A stretch of DNA of 64,000 nt from Bog-159 sp963709155 (GTDB taxonomy: Bacteria; Acidobacteriota; Terriglobia; Bryobacterales; Bryobacteraceae). The notes beneath the pieces were generated by a model that worked only from the letters and a program-made list of their open reading frames with translations, ran no database searches and was not told where the DNA came from. Below, one piece after another: positions 62,027-64,000 of the stretch. The stretch covers positions 558,001 to 622,000 of the forward strand of contig CAVPVD010000010.1 in the NCBI GenBank assembly GCA_963709155.1, written 5' to 3'. Each line of letters starts with the position of its first letter. The stretch's first letter is position 1. The position numbers were made by a program, and so were the translations under genes.

Positions 62027-63292
<1,266 letters not shown>

Positions 63293-63369
63293 ACCAGCCA
63301 GCGCACTTTTTGCGTCTTGCCTGCCCAAACCGGCCGCGGGTCGCCGGGAGCTAACCCTTGCGGAGAAAC

Positions 63370-64000
63370 ATGCTTACTTTAAAGGAAAAATCGGATACAA
63401 AGCGTCTGCCGATGATGCCCATTCGGGATGTGGTGATTTTCCCGTATATGATGACCCCTTTTGTGGTGGGGCGGGAGTCCAGTGTGCGGGCGCTCGAAGA
63501 GGCCATGGCCGGCGATAAGAAAATTTTCCTGGCCACGCAGCACGACGCCTCCATCGACGAGCCTAAGCCGAATGAGATTTATACGGTTGGCACGGTTGTC
63601 AATATCGTGCAAAGCCTGAAGCTGCCGGACGGGAACATCAAGGTTCTCGTGGAAGGCGTAGAGCGGGCTAAAGTTTTTTCCATCACCGACGACGAAGGGT
63701 TTTTCCGGGCGGTCGTGCGCACGTTCAATTTCAAAGTGGAGCCCGGTCCTCAGCTTGACGCGCTGACCAGCCGCGTGACTACTTTGTTCGAGCAGTACGT
63801 CAAGCTGAGCCAAAACCTGAACTACGAAACTATGATCGCTGCCATCCGGGTGGACGACGCCGGCAAACTGGCGGACACCGTGGGCGCCAATCTGCAGTTG
63901 ACGATTGAGGAAAAGCAGGAACTACTCGAAATCTTCGATCCCGTAGACCGGCTTACCCGCGTGGCCGAGATGCTGGACATCGAAATCGAGAAGCTGAACG
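63370..64000 (+). CDS. lon: Lon protease, N-terminal part (cut by window end)
   Basis: The first 210 codons of Lon, read from ATG 63370 (GGAGAAAC upstream), cover the Lon substrate-binding N-domain: KRLPMMPIRDVVIFPYMMTP, FVVGRESSVRALEEAM, VEGVERAKVF, and LNYETMIAAIRVDDAGKLAD. The ATPase and protease domains lie beyond the right edge. It follows clpX on the same strand, as in many bacteria. Confidence 0.94.
   Translation, partial: MLTLKEKSDTKRLPMMPIRDVVIFPYMMTPFVVGRESSVRALEEAMAGDKKIFLATQHDASIDEPKPNEIYTVGTVVNIVQSLKLPDGNIKVLVEGVERAKVFSITDDEGFFRAVVRTFNFKVEPGPQLDALTSRVTTLFEQYVKLSQNLNYETMIAAIRVDDAGKLADTVGANLQLTIEEKQELLEIFDPVDRLTRVAEMLDIEIEKLN

Overview
The window looks like a chromosomal segment of a GC-rich acidobacterium, most likely a Solibacter/Bryobacter-type member of Bryobacterales. 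The evidence is indirect: two large ADOP-type permeases (one with a PadR regulator in front), three PilZ genes, several exported TPR, beta-propeller and DinB proteins, an aryl-sulfotransferase, and many small exported proteins of acidobacterial style. No 16S rRNA or other formal taxonomic marker is present, so the assignment is an inference. I see no complete insertion sequence, prophage or CRISPR array.

Layout. 1-944: two TadE-like pseudopilins (minus). 1005-7360: a tight minus-strand operon for a membrane-bound menaquinone/cytochrome oxidoreductase of Qrc/Act/Psr type (small membrane protein, Cys-rich H-protein-fold protein, pentahaem cytochrome, molybdopterin protein, 4x[4Fe-4S] protein, NrfD, second H-protein-fold protein). 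7515-12217: a polymorphic-toxin-like small protein, a two-component pair, PilZ, coaE-htrA, and a small AT-hook protein. 12405-17980: an APC and an SSS transporter, a TPR protein, an FmdB zinc ribbon, and a second PilZ. 18260-24513: a P1 peptidase, an mlaE-mlaF-mlaD-ydjC/hpnK operon (lipid transport), a methyltransferase and an enoyl-CoA hydratase. 24628-29361: a PilZ-DnaJ fusion, a histidinol-phosphatase-like enzyme, and a PadR-ADOP cassette with a readable promoter/operator. 29446-33625: a propeller protein and an S55 protease. 33717-33793: an initiator-type tRNA-Met, followed by an eroded gene and rplU-rpmA-obgE.

35947-44097: a HAD hydrolase, a CGNR regulator divergent from an exported DinB protein, a GH13 amylase, a second DinB protein, then a small graveyard of toxin-antitoxin genes (BrnA intact, BrnT internally deleted, a HigA-type antitoxin with two frameshifts), a TPR protein and a TolB/TPR transcriptional regulator. 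44361-48070: infC standing alone without rpmI/rplT, an ExeA-like ATPase, an exported protein made of six near-identical 15-residue repeats, a membrane protein, and an OmpA lipoprotein with a clear terminator. 48257-57141: a two-domain protein with a C-terminal formylglycine-enzyme-like fold, a second ADOP permease, a coiled-coil protein, an arylsulfotransferase and exported unknowns. 57160-59266: sigma factor, anti-sigma factor and rsmA. 59434-64000: tig, a small exported protein, a two-gene nucleotidyltransferase module, clpX and the 5' part of lon. clpP is missing from its usual place between tig and clpX.

The most interesting items are the 45-bp coding repeat array, where almost all differences between units are silent; the redox operon with two apparently unlipoylated H-protein folds and a duplicated four-cysteine module; paired inverted sites between the CGNR and DinB genes; the PilZ-DnaJ fusion; the PadR operator lying inside its own promoter; and the decaying toxin-antitoxin cluster. 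All assignments were made by eye from sequence motifs, without database searches.
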